A model generated the notes under the pieces. The model worked only from the letters and a program-made list of their open reading frames with translations, had not been told where the DNA came from and did not search any database. From the NCBI GenBank assembly GCA_027257055.1, contig JAPVLO010000123.1, positions 2,914,001 to 2,978,000 on the forward strand: a stretch of 64,000 bases of DNA, given 5' to 3'. Shown in pieces: positions 49,862 to 60,890 of the stretch. The stretch is from Cephalopachus bancanus. Taxonomy: Eukaryota; Chordata; Mammalia; Primates; Tarsiidae. The position numbers were made by a program, and so were the translations under genes. How positions within the stretch are numbered: the first letter of the stretch is position 1; each line of letters begins with the position of its first letter.

Positions 49862-51454
49862 TAGGCATTTAGAACTATAAATTTCACTTTAAGCACTACT
49901 TTAGTTGAATCTAATAAGATTTTGTGTATTTGTCTTCATTTTTATTTATCAAAATATTTACTAATTTTCTTATGACTTCTTTTGACCATTGGGTATTTAC
50001 AAGTAGCTTAATTTCTACATATTTTTGAAGTTCCCAAATTTTCTTCTGTTATTTATCTATAGTTTCAAACCATTGAGTTCAGAAGACATTGCTTTGTATT
50101 ATTTTATCATTTTATTGAGACTGTTTTATGGCCTAACATACGATCTATCTTGGCAAATGTTCCATGGACACTTGAAAAGAATGTGTTTTCTGCTGTTGCT
50201 GGGTGGCATGTTCTACATATATATCTGTTAGCTCTATTCAGTTTATAGTATTGTTCAAGACTTCTGTTTTCTTGTTGGTACTGTCTCATTGTTCTACCTT
50301 CTACCATCATTAAAAGTGGGTAACTGAAATCTCTATTATTATTGAATTTTCTATTTCACCCTAAAATTCTGTCAGTTTTTGTGTATTTGGGGCTCAGTTG
50401 TTAGGTGTATATATGGTTATAATTATTGTATCTTCTTAATGAATCAGCCCTTTTTATCATTATAAAATTAATATAGCTACTCCAGTTCCCTTTTGGTTGC
50501 TGTTTGTATGATATATTATTTTCCATTCTTTTTCTTCCAACCTATTTGGGTCTCTGAATTTGAAGCATGTTTCTTTTAGAAGGCATATAGTTGGATTATG
50601 TATTTTTATCTATTCTGCCAATTTTCCTTTTAACAGAATTGGCTAATCAATTTATATTTAATGTAATTAATATTTAGTTAATGTAATTAATCAACTTATA
50701 TTTAAGGGAATATTTACACATGCCATTTTGCTATTTGTTTTCTATACATCTTCTTATGTCTTTTTGTTGTTGTTTCTCTATGACTCCATTGCTGTCTTCT
50801 TTTGTGTTAAATAGATGTTTTCCAATATATCATTTTAATTCCCTCATTGTTTCTTTCACTATATATTAAAATGTATTTGTTTTTATAGAGTGCCCTAAAT
50901 GTTGTCATCTTAACTTACAATAATCTTGTTTGGATCAACCAAATTAATTTCAATTGTATACAAAAACTATGCTCCTATAGCTCCATTCTCTCCCTTCTTC
51001 TATTTGCTATTATTGTCATAAAAATTATGTCTTTATACATTACATAGCCATTAACACAGATTTATAATTATTGCTTTAGGTAGATGTTAAACCAGATAGA
51101 AAAAAAATTTCAAACAAAAATAACATTTATACTGTCCCATAAAGTTACCTTTACTAATGCTGTTTGTTTATTTATTTATTTTAGAGTTGTGGGGTGTATG
51201 TAAGGCTTACTACATAAGTAAATTGCATGCAGGTGAGGTTTGGACTTCTAGCAAACTTTCTTTCCCAGCAGCAGACTGTTGGGAGCAGGCCATGGAGGCC
51301 CACCTGAATGTTAGGGATCAAGGTGGGCCGTGGACCCCGAGACCACTAGGATGCGTTCGGGAGCTGTTGACCCCATTCCCTCCTCCCTTTTTCATTTTAG
51401 CCAAAAGGATCTCTGCCTACCTAAGTTGAAGGCTCTGTGACTGTGACAGACATG

Positions 51455-52200
51455 GCTCACTCTAGAAACTCATTGTTCCTGTTTTCCATGAACTGCGGTT
51501 TCGGTTTAGGTATTAGATATAATTTAAACTCAAGTCACATTTGGGAGCCTTTAATACGGTACAAACTTATTTATAAGATTTAAAAGTATATTTGTAGAAT
51601 TAGTATATACATATGGAGAGCTATTTTCAGCTTTAGATGGTATAGATGATTATCTAGAGTTACCAGAAATGGCCCAGCATGAACTTTGGGCTGGGTCACG
51701 TTCCTAAGGGCCCAGCATGTACTTTGGACTGGGCTGCATTCTTTTAGACTGGTTTTTGCTACAATTAGTGTAGGGTTTTTCTACTTATTATAGAAATTGA
51801 ATTTATTTTATTCATAGAAAGTGTTGTAGAATAGGTCATGCTAATGTCAGGGAATTATGTTAGTTCAAGCATGATCAATCACGATATTTTGAGGTTTAAT
51901 AAGAATACAACTAACTTTAGAAATTTCATTGTTCCCATTTTCTACTATTGTGGTTTTGGCTTTAGTACAATTTACAGTTTATATTTGGGTTTTATTTTTA
52001 GAAGTTTTATTGCTGATGATCAGCTTTATATATTAGGATTAGGAATTAGAAACCTTTATAGAAATAAAGATAGATATATAGGATTTTAGGACAGCCATTT
52101 TGTTAAGAGGATGTAATCAATTATTCCTAGAAATGGCCCAGCGTGATCTTTTGACTGGGTCACGTTCTTTAGGAACTGGGTTGGGCTATAATTAAGAATT
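51455..52200 (+). repeat. Diverged ~460-bp direct duplication in U3
   Basis: 'cattgttcctgttttccat' at about 51470 recurs as 'cattgttcccattttctac' at about 51926. 'gaaatggcccagcatga' at about 51666 recurs as 'gaaatggcccagcgtga' at about 52128. The spacing, about 456-462 nt, is constant. Confidence 0.8.
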
Positions 52201-52373
52201 TCTATAGTGTAGGTAGAATTAGCATAAAATAGAAAGGAATTAAGATTTGTTAGTCATTAGGTGTTGTGTATGCATAAGTTTTAAAAGTTATTGATCATTG
52301 GAATATTATGACGTTAGAAATTGTTGTATTGCTTTTGATATTAACCAAGCATGAGGAACAGTGAGATAATTTT

Positions 52374-52655
52374 GGGATTGCCCTTCCTCATGCTTGAGGA
52401 TACACCTGGTGGGTGGGGGATGCCCCTCACCTACCTGGCTTTGTGTTCATGTAAATGTCTTGTGATTTGATTGGGATTGCCCTTCCTTATGCTTGAGGAA
52501 ATGCCTGGTGGGTGGGGGATGCCCCTCATCCACCTGGCTTTGTGTTCATGTAATATCTTGCAATTGTCCTTCCTCATGCCTGAGGAAACACCTGGTGGGT
52601 GGGGGACGCCCCCTCATCCACCTGGCTTTGTGTTCACGTGAAAGTCTTGTGATTT
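52374..52655 (+). repeat. Three tandem ~95-bp U3 repeats (enhancer-like)
   Basis: Units start at 52374, 52473 and 52566. Each carries CTTCCTCATGC-like text, CCTGGTGGGTGGGGGA and CACCTGGCTTTGTGTTCA. Positioned just upstream of the TATA-like box, as retroviral enhancer repeats are. Confidence 0.92.
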
Positions 52656-52670
52656 AACCTGTGAAAATTT

Positions 52671-52702
52671 GGGATAAAAGGCTTACGGTTTGTCCCATTA
52701 AA
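52671..52702 (+). promoter_or_regulatory. LTR TATA-like box and polyadenylation signal
   Basis: GGGATAAAAGGC at 52671-52682, then ATTAAA at 52697-52702. Their close spacing implies a very short R region, or that one of the two is not the functional signal. Confidence 0.6.
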
Positions 52703-52703
52703 T

Positions 52704-52896
52704 GGCTTCTGCACTAGACAGAGTCCAGTCTTTTTCTTTCTTTCTTTTAATATCTATCCTACAGAATCGGCTTCTGCACTAGACAAAGTCCAGTCTCTTT
52801 CTTTCTTTCTTTTAATATCTATCCTACAGAATCGGCTTCTGCACTAGACAGAGTCCAGTCTCTTTCTTTCTCCCCCTTTTTCTTTCTTTCTCTTAT
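52704..52896 (+). repeat. Three tandem 65-bp repeats in R/U5
   Basis: Units start at 52704, 52769 and 52834, each 'ggcttctgcactagac' followed by a CTTT-rich tract. The period is exactly 65 for the first two steps; the third unit diverges at its end. Confidence 0.95.
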
Positions 52897-52933
52897 CTCT
52901 CCAGAATAATCGCCGACGCCGCCACACCTCCTA

Positions 52934-53076
52934 AGGGACCCCCTAAATCTCTTTGCAGGGGTTGGTCCCCCACAACTGGCGCCCAACATGGGGCATGAAC
53001 CCACGACCCTGGGATTAAGAGTCCCATGCTCTACCAGGGACCCCCTAAATCTCTTTGCAGGGGCTGGCCCCCCACA
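52934..53076 (+). repeat. Duplicated U5 end flanking the tRNA copy
   Basis: AGGGACCCCCTAAATCTCTT and onward to CCCCACA occurs at 52934-52974 and again at 53036-53076, 41 nt each, with two differences. The first copy is followed by AC and the primer site; the second abuts the target duplication. Confidence 0.95.
52977..53035 (-). other. Antisense tRNA-Lys(CUU) copy: 18-nt PBS extended to 59 nt
   Basis: TGGCGCCCAACATGGGGC (52977-52994) is the tRNA-Lys1,2 primer site. The next 41 nt keep matching the antisense tRNA-Lys(CUU) body to position 18, through the anticodon (AAG, 53016-53018 region) and the D-stem. From memory of the human gene there are three mismatches: two are CpG decay, and one (52995) is a transversion at tRNA position 58. 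Not a tRNA gene: the first 17 tRNA positions are missing. Confidence 0.92.
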
Positions 53077-53229
53077 GCAGACCTGGTACCCAGTGTATGG
53101 TTGTTTGCCCCTTATCCCTCCTCCCTTCAACCCTCCTTTAGCAGTGTTATTCCCACTCATGTGTCTGTGATGAGGGCCTACTTCTTTGTAAGAACATGCA
53201 GCATTTGGTTTTTGATTCAGTGATAGTTC

Positions 53230-56200
53230 AATTAGAATGGTGGTCTTGAGCTATATACACGTTTCTGCAAAGGACATGATTTTGTTCTTCTTTGTTCTTC
53301 TTTATGGCTGTGCAGTATGCCATCATATATATGTACCACATTTTCCTTATCCAGTCCACTTTTAATGGGCATCTGGGTTGGTTCCATGTTTTTGTTATTA
53401 TGAATAGTGCTGCAGTAAACATATGTGTACAGGTATCTTTCTGGTAGAGTGGTTTATGTTCCTCTGGGTATATTTCCAGAAGTGGAATTTCTAGATCAGA
53501 TGGTAGCTCAATTTTCAGTTCTTTAAGAAAATGTCACAATACTTTCCACAAGGGTTGAACTAGCTAGCATTCTCACCAAAAGTATAGAAGCATTCCCTCT
53601 TCTCTGTAGCCTTGCCAACATCTATTGTTTTTTTTTTTTTTTGACTTTTTAATGATACCTATCCAGACCAGTATGAGGTGATAGCTCATTGTGGTTTCAA
53701 TTTGCACTTCTATGATTAGTGAAGCTGAGCATTTTTTACTTATATTTGGTGAATGAATGAATATCTTCCTTTTATAAATGTCTGTTCATCTCCTTTGCTT
53801 TTTTTGTAATGGTTTTTGTCTTCATGTCAATTTATTTGAGTTTCTTGTATATCCTAGATGTTAGGCCTTTGTCAGATACATAGTTTGCTAATATTTTTCC
53901 CATTCTGTGGGTTGTCTCTTTTACTCTCTTGATGGTTTCTTTTACTGTATAAAAACTTTTTGGCTTGATAAGTTCCCAACAGTCAATTCTAGATTTTGCT
54001 GCATTTGCTTTTGAGGATGTGGTCATGAAATCCTTGCCTAGTCCAATGTCCAGGAGGTGTTCCCTAAATTTTCTTCTAAGATTCTTATAGTTTGCAGTTT
54101 CACATTTAAATCCTAGATGCATTTTAATTTTTTTTCTGATGATAGGTAGGGGTCCAGTTACATTCTTCTGCATGTAGTTAGCCAGTTTTCCCCAGTTTGC
54201 TAAATAGAGTTTCTCCATTCCTCAATGTTTGTTTTCATTGGCTTTGTCAAAGATGACTTGGTGAAGGTCCATGATTTTATTTGTCTGTCCTGTTCCATTG
54301 GTCTATGTGTACAGTGCTGTCTTGGTTACTATAATCTTATAGAAAAGTTTGAAGTCTGGAAGTGTGATGCCTCCAGCTTTGTTTTTTTTTTTTTTTTTGC
54401 TGAGGATTGCTTAACTATTTGGGCATTGGTTTGTTTGTTTCCATATGAATTTCTGTATTGTCTTTTTTTAGGTCTGTGAAAAATGATATTGGCAATTTGA
54501 TAGAAATTACACTGAATCTGTAGAGTGCTTTGGGTAGAATGGACACCTTGATGATATTGATTCTTACAATCCATGAGCACAGAATGCTTTTCCAGTTGTT
54601 TGTGTCATCCTAGATTTCTTTTGTAGTTCTCATTGTAAATGTCTTTAACCTCTTTGGTTAGGGGTATGCTGAGGTATTTTATTTTCTATTGTGAATTGAA
54701 TTGTGTTTTATATTTGGTTCTCACCCTGCTTTTTGCTGGTGTATAGAAATGCATTTTTTTGCACATTGATTTTGTATGCTGAGACTTTACTGAAGACTTT
54801 ATCAGTATGAGGAGGTTTTTGACAGATGTTCTAGGGCTTTCTAGGTATAGAATCATATCATCTACAAAGAGGGATAACTTAACTACCTTTTTTTCCTATT
54901 TGGATGCCCCTAATCTTTCTCTTGCCTAATAGCTCTGGCTAAGACTTCAAATACTATGTTGAATAGGAGGGGTGAGAGTGGTCATTCTTATCTTGTTCCA
55001 GTTCTTGGGGAGAATGCTTCCAGTTTCTGTTCATTAAGTATGATGTTGGCTGCAGGTTTGTCATAGATGGTTCTTATTATCTTGAGAAATGTTCCTTCAA
55101 TGTCTAGGTGTTCAAGAGTTTTTATCAAGAAAGGCTGTTGTTTATTGAATGCTTTTCCTGCATCTAATGAGATAATCATGTGGTTCTTGGTTTTACACCT
55201 GTTTATGTGATGGCTTATGCTTATTGATTTACTTATGTGGAACCAGCCTTGCATCCAGGCAATCAAGCCCACCTGGTCATTATGGATAATCCTTGAAATG
55301 TGCTGTTGGATGCAATTTTCTAGAATCTTGTTGAGAATTTTTGCATCTATGTTCATCAAGAAAAGTGGCCTGCAGTTTTTTTTCCTTGTTGGGTCTTTGC
55401 CATTTTGGGGTATCAGGATGATATCAGCTTCATAGAATGAGTTAGGGAAAATTCCTTCCTTCTCAATTGCCTAAAATGCTTTCAGTAGCATTGATATCAA
55501 TTCTTCTTTGTATATCTTATCTTATAGAATTCAGCTGATAAACTATCTGGCCCAGGGCTTTATTTTTGGTGAGGTTTCTTATTATTGCATTATTTGGATT
55601 GTTACCAGCCTGTTTAATGGTTTCAATTTCTCCATGTTTCAATCTTGGGAGGTCATGTGAATCCAGGAATTTCTTCATTTCCTCTAGAGTCTCTAGTTTA
55701 TTTACATATAAATGTTCATAGTAATCTCTAATAAGCTTCTGAATTTCTCCAGGGTTAGTTGTAACATTGCCTTTTTTTCTTTCTAATTGTGTTTATTCAA
55801 ATTTCTCTCTCAATTTGACCAGGGGTCTATCAATCTTATTTATCCTTTCAAAGAACCAGCTTTTTGTCTTATTAATTCTTTCTACGTTTTTTTGTCAGTA
55901 TCTCATTCAACTGTGACTTTAATAGTTTCAATTTTTCTACAAATAATAGGATTAGATTGCTCTTGATTTTCCAGCTCCCTTAGGTGTGATGTTAGGCTGT
56001 TTACTTGAGATTCCTTCATTTTCTTGATATGTGCATGCAATGTTATAAACTTCCCTCTTAGCATCACTTTCATGATATCCCAGAAGTTTTTGTGTATTGT
56101 GTCTTTGTTTTCATTTGTTTCTGGGAATCTTTTTATTTCTGCTTTGATTTCTGTGTTAACTTAAAAGTCATTCAGAAACATGTTTAATTTCCATGTATGT

Positions 56201-56933
56201 GGGTGTTTGAGGGAGCTCCTGCCTTTGACAGTATTTATTTTTATTCCACTGTGGTCTGGGAAAATGCTTGATATCATTTTGACCTTTTGAAATTTGTTCA
56301 TGCTTCATTTTTATGACTGAGTATATGGTTGATCTTAAAGTATATTCCATGTGCTGATGAGAAGAATGTATATTCTGTGGTTGTTGGGCAAAATGTTCTG
56401 TCAATGTCTATTAGGTACAACTGGTCAAATTTAAGATTCCAGATTTCCTTGTTAGTTTTTTGCCTTGATGATCAGTCTAAGCCTGTTAGTGGGGTATTGA
56501 ATTCTTTGACTATAATTGTATGGTTGTTTGTGTTCTCTTTTAGTTTCATTAGCAATTGTTTTATAAATCTTGGTGCTCCTATGTTGGGTGCATATATATT
56601 TAAGATGAATATATTAATATCTTGCTGGTGAATTGTACCTTTTATGTAGTGTCCTTCAGTGTCCTTTTAAACTTTTATTGGTTTAAAGTCTGTTTTGTCT
56701 GATATAAGAATAGCTACTCCTACTCTTTTTACTTTTCCATTTGCCCAGAAGATCTTTCTCCAGCCCTTTACCATGAGCCTATAGGTGTCATTTTCAGTGA
56801 GATGTGTTTCCTGAATGCAGCAGAAGGATGGATATTTCTTTATCCAATTTGCCACCCTGTGCCTTTTGAGTGGCATATTCATTCCATTCACATTTAAGTT
56901 AATTATTGATATGTGGGGTTTTATTCCTGTCAT
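53230..56933 (-). pseudogene. L1 ORF2 (endonuclease / reverse transcriptase), broken
   Basis: The start Met is at 56933, with the endonuclease N-terminus ISIINLNVNG and CIQETHLT (56667-56933). RT-domain pieces include [12 protein letters not shown] (about 55100-55180) and [13 protein letters not shown] (54988-55359). C-terminal pieces lie at 53832-54218. Frameshifts and stops divide it, so it cannot make an active enzyme. Confidence 0.88.
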
Positions 56934-57147
56934 ATTGCTATTAAGAGGCTGATTGGCTTTTTAGGTTTGTGGTTGATCTGTATGGTCTGTTAACTCTGTG
57001 CTTGCCTGTGCTTTTGTAATGGGTAGAGCCATTCTTTTGTTTCTGTGCTTAGAACTTTCTTAAACATCTCCCAAGAACTCTCTTAAGCTGGTCTGGAGGT
57101 GGCAAACTCTTAGGGATTTTCTTTAAGAATGTTTTCTTTAAGAATGT

Positions 57148-57434
57148 TAAAGCTGGGCTCAGTGGCTCAGCCTGTAATCCCAGCATTTTGGGAGGCCGAG
57201 GTGAGAGGACTGCCTGAGCCCGCAGGTTCGAGATCCACCTGGGCAACTTGGTGAGACCTTGTCTCTACAATAAATCAAAAATTAGCCAGGCATGGTAGCA
57301 TGCACCTGTAGCTCTGGCTACCTGGAAGGCTGAGGCGGAAGGATTGTAGGAGCCCAGCAGGACGAGGTTGTAGTGGCTGGGAGCATGCCACTACCCTCAA
57401 GCCTGGGTGACAAAGTGAGACTCCAACTCACACA
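57148..57434 (+). mobile_element. Alu inside the full-length L1
   Basis: Complete Alu, intermediate type with long linker ('gggcaacttggtgagacc'), ending 'actccaactcacacaaaaaa'. It separates ORF1 from ORF2 sequence. A 16-nt 'tttctttaagaatgtt' duplication lies just before it. Confidence 0.92.
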
Positions 57435-58160
57435 AAAAAATGTCAGAGATGGGACCCCAGTCCCTTCTGGCTTGTAGGGTTTCTGCTGAAAAGTCTGCTG
57501 CAGTTCTGATGAATCTTCCTTAGTAGATGGTCTTTCCCTTCTCTCTGGCTGCTTTCAGAATTGCTTCTTGTGGAGATGAATTATTATGTATCTTGGGGAT
57601 GGTCTTCTCATGTAATAACTTGCTGAATCTCTTGCATCTGCATGGCCAGCCCTCTAGTGAGATGGGGACATTTTTCTTGGATGACCTCTTCAAAGGTTTG
57701 TTCCAGGGTGTTCTCAGTTTTTTCTTCTCTCTCAATGATGCCGATAATTTGATCAAGCTCTGAGATTCTTTCCTCCTGCGTGGTCACTTCTGCTGTTAAA
57801 CCTTGTCATTGTGTTTTAAAATTCCAGGAAAGAATTCTTCATTTCCAGGAGCTCGGATTGGATCTTTCTTATATTGGCTAGCTCAGTTTTTATTTCCTGC
57901 ACTTTTTTGTTGTCTGAATTATCTGATTCCATCTTCTTATGGTCTCCTTGACTGTCTTGGCCATCCATAGCCTGAATTCTATGTCTGTCATCAGGGACAG
58001 GTTGTTCTAGATGGGTTCCATTGCTTGGGATCTGGGAAGTCCTTTTGCAATTGTTGACTCATTTAGGCTTTGAGGATTGCTGTGTTTTTTCCACTGGTTC
58101 TTCCTCATCTGTGAGGGCAGACTCTCTTTCTTTCTATATTTATTTAGTTAGATAAGGCTG
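57435..58160 (-). pseudogene. L1 ORF1 remnant
   Basis: Upstream of ORF2 on the minus strand. A fragment ending EAILKAAREKGKTIY (57520-57756) matches the conserved 'AAREKG' C-terminal region of L1 ORF1 RNA-binding proteins. Further upstream frames are broken; limits are approximate. Confidence 0.65.
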
Positions 58161-60071
58161 CTAATGTTGGGGTAGCCTTTTGTGGGATTTATTTTTAACC
58201 CACAAGGTGCTCCCCTATTGTGGTGCACTTGCCCTTTCCCTGAAGGTGGTAGTCCATGAGGACCTGATCACTGTGGTTTCTGTTGCTGTTCTGGGTCCAG
58301 CTGCCCTATGAGGTTGTTACTTTTTGTCTGGTGCTGGAGAATGCTGCAAGGTATCCAGTGTTGTGAAGGCACAGAGCTAAATTCTTTTTTTTTTTTTTTT
58401 GAGTTGGAGTCTCACTCTGTCTCCCAGACTGGAGTGCAGTGGCCGCTCCCGGCCACCGCAGCCTCGACCTGCTGGGCTCCGGCGATCCTTCCGCCTCAGC
58501 CTTCCGAGTAGCCAGAATTACAAGTGTGCGCTACCATGCCCAGCTGATTTTTTTTTTTTTGATTTATTGTAGAGATGAGGTCTCGCTGCCCAGGCGGGTC
58601 TCGAACCCGCGGGCTCAGGCAATCCACTCACCTCAGCCTCCCAAAGGCGCGGGATTACAGGCTGAGCCACCGAGCCCGGCTCACAGGGCTAAATTCTAAG
58701 GGGAGTTGGTCACCAACATCTCTGGAGGACTCTCTGAAGATGATCTCCGATGCCTTAGTCTATAGACTCATGTGTGAGATGTATGGTAGTATGGGCTTTG
58801 TTCTCATCTCCTCAAAAGCAACATATTATTATCTCAGATGTTGTAATAGGTTGTTCCAGTTGACCTCCAGCCAGGATGTGACGCTTTCAGAAGACAGCCA
58901 ACTGTGATGGTGGCAATAGGCTTTTTTGCTTGGCCTGTTTCCCCAGGAATATGCAGAGAACCTAGATGATGGGTGGGACTACGGGAACTCCCAAAGTTTC
59001 CCAGTCCCCCCCATTTTCGAGGGGGTTGGGAAGGAAAAGCTGGGTAGGGAGGGCTAGGTTAGACTGGACTGTTCTCCAGGTCCCTATCTGCAGGTATAAT
59101 TGGTTCCCAGGCCACTGAGGCCATGCTACAGGGATGGCTGAGCCATTTCTGTTGTACTAAAGAGTTCATAAATGGAGACAGGGGTTTCCAGGATGACAGT
59201 ACTCTACCCCCTGCCACCCCTGGCTCCTCTTCCCTTGTCTAAGACTGTCTGCACTCATAACTCAAAGTTTCTTTCCACAGCAATGTTTTTCCCATGGGTT
59301 GGTACTAGCTGGTCTGTATTCCAGCTCCCCAGCTGTGCATACTCATGGAATCAGGAAAAGGGGGGTCCCCTGGCCATTGTGGCAGCACAGTATTTGTTAC
59401 ACAGAAGCGTTCATGCAGGGAGAGAGGAGTTACCAATATGATAGACTCCTCCTGGTTTCCCTTCCCTTGCTAGAGGCTGTCCACATTCAGAACTCAAAAA
59501 TTATTTTAGCAACATTTTCTTGCTGCAGCTTGCCCCAAACCAGAGTTGCCTGCAGTTGTGGAGTTTGCTCTTGAGGTGAGTAAAGGTAGCTGGGCTGGGG
59601 TCTTACTGGGCCTGGGAACTGGCCACCAATTACAGCCTGCAGAGAACAAGTTCTCGGGGATGATTTGGCTATAGGCATTCAGAGTTCAAATGGGTTCCCA
59701 GCTCCACATGGGCTCTGGTAGCATGCAGCTGTGCCATATCTAGGCTGGTTCCCATGTTTGCAGGGTTGAGAGGAGGCTCCTAGTCTATAGTGGAAGCTAG
59801 CACCAAGTTCTTAACCTCCCACACTCACCATTTTCCACATTCAGAAGCTGCTCTGTTTCCAACATGACCTGGGTAGGAAGGGGCTTCCTGGCTCCAAAAC
59901 AGGCTGCCCATTGTCTCGCCTCCCTGCTCTCTATATGTCCCAGTGGTCTCCTGCAGGTTGTGGGGTATGCCCTCTGTCTCAACCTGCTCCAGCTGCTGGG
60001 GCTCTCTTCCTTGGTTTGCTTCATGAGAGAGGCACCAGTTGACTGCTTCTAGGTGGCCATCTTGAGTCCCC
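58160..60071 (-). promoter_or_regulatory. L1 5' UTR (old internal promoter)
   Basis: GC-richer than its surroundings, between ORF1 and the GGGGACTCAAGATGGCC start. The first ~20 nt hold AAGATGGCC, the YY1-site-like core of L1 5' ends. Split by the Alu at 58386-58681. No sign of current activity. Confidence 0.65.
58386..58681 (-). mobile_element. Young Alu inside the L1 5' UTR
   Basis: Complete antisense young Alu. Duplication CACAGAGCTAAATTCT / CACAGGGCTAAATTCT at 58370-58385 and 58682-58697 (one mismatch). Confidence 0.95.
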
Positions 60072-60084
60072 TGTTTATTTTTTC

Positions 60085-60378
60085 TTTTTTTTTTTTTTTT
60101 TTTTGAGTTGGAGTTTCACTCTGTTGCCCAGACTGGAGTGCAGTGGCCACTTCCGGCCACCGCAGCCTCGACCTGCTGGGCTCTGGCGATCCTTCCGCCT
60201 CAGCCTTCCAAGTAGCCGGAATTACAGGCATGCGCTACCACACCCGGCTGATTTTTTGATTTATTGCAGAGATGAGGTCTCGCTGCCCAGGCGGGTCTCG
60301 AACCCGTGGGCTCAGGCAATCCACTCACCTCAGCCTCCCAAAGGCGCGGGATTACAGGCTGAGCCACCGAGCCCGGCT
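60085..60378 (-). mobile_element. Young Alu abutting the L1 5' end
   Basis: Complete antisense young Alu with a 16-bp perfect duplication CCCTGTTTATTTTTTC at 60069-60084 and 60379-60394. The duplication spans the L1/L1M junction, so this Alu arrived after the L1. Confidence 0.95.
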
Positions 60379-60587
60379 CCCTGTTTATTTTTTCATGTGG
60401 ATTTTTTCATGTGGATTCTAGTATCCTTTCATTTCAGTCTGAGGGATTCTATTTAATATTTTCTTAGGGCACATATGCTAGTGACAAATTCTCTCAATCT
60501 TTGCTCATTTCTATTTCATTTTTGAAGGATAGTTTTCTGGCTATTCAGTTTTTTGTTGGTAGTTTTGTGGGGTGTTTTTCTTTTTTT

Positions 60588-60890
60588 TTTTTGAGTTGGA
60601 GTCTCACTCCTTCATCTAGGCTGGAGTGCAGTGGCATGTCCACTCATGGTCACCCCAGAGTCGACATGCTGGGCTCCGGTGATCCTTCTGCCTCAGCTTT
60701 CTGAGTAGTTGGAACTACAGATGCGAGCTACCACGTCTGGCTATTATTTTATTTTATCTTATCTTATTTTACTGTAGAGATGAGGTCTCGCCAAGTTGCC
60801 CGGGCTGGTCTCGAACCCACGGGCTCAGGCAATCCATTCGCCTCAGCCTCCCAAAGTGCTGGGATTACAGACCGAGCCTGGCTTTTTTCA
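60588..60890 (-). mobile_element. Alu, intermediate type, in L1M
   Basis: Complete antisense dimer with the long linker ('gccaagttgcccgggctgg') and a (TTTTA/TCTTA)n mid-region. Confidence 0.9.

Larger units (their letters stand above)
51277..53076 (+). mobile_element. Solo LTR of a class II (betaretrovirus-like) endogenous retrovirus
   Basis: Starts TGTTGGGAGC and ends GGCCCCCCACA, the TG...CA rule, within the 3' UTR of the full-length L1. The perfect 6-bp duplication GCAGAC (51271-51276 and 53077-53082) fits class II retroviruses. A TATA-like GGATAAAAGG (52672-52681), an ATTAAA polyadenylation signal (52697-52702) and a tRNA-Lys primer site give plus-strand polarity. No viral gene is present. 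The LTR proper ends at 52974; the rest is the unusual tRNA copy and second U5 end. Confidence 0.88.
51174..60071 (-). mobile_element. Full-length L1 (about 6.5 kb before later insertions)
   Basis: On the minus strand it begins GGGGACTCAAGATGGCCACC (60071 downward), the canonical L1 5' start. It continues through a 5' UTR, an ORF1 remnant, ORF2 from 56933, and a 3' UTR to an A-rich end at 51174. Candidate 9-bp duplication TGTTTATTT at 51165-51173 and 60072-60080. Removing the LTR, two Alus and their duplications leaves about 6.5 kb. Both frames are broken. Confidence 0.88.

Noticed and set aside
51838..52089. 83-residue frame in the LTR, considered as an LTR-encoded protein
   Set aside because: AT-rich, low complexity, no resemblance to known LTR-encoded proteins, and it spans a diverged repeat junction.
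51188..52974. LTR starting at TGTGGGG (51188), which pairs well with the CCCCACA end
   Set aside because: That stretch matches the 3' UTR of the surrounding L1, and the perfect 6-bp duplication GCAGAC puts the real start at 51277 (TGTTGGG).
52977..53035. A tRNA-Lys gene on the minus strand
   Set aside because: It lacks the first 17 tRNA positions including the acceptor 5' strand and half the A box, has CCA encoded, and sits exactly at a retroviral primer-site position.
53230..56933. A possibly active L1 ORF2
   Set aside because: The endonuclease start and part of the RT are readable, but many stops and shifts separate them, and Alus and an LTR interrupt the element.
58160..60071. GC-richer block considered as LPCAT2 promoter or exon 1
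   Set aside because: It is the L1 5' UTR, ending at the canonical GGGGA...AAGATGGCC L1 start, with no CpG island or LPCAT2 N-terminal coding text.
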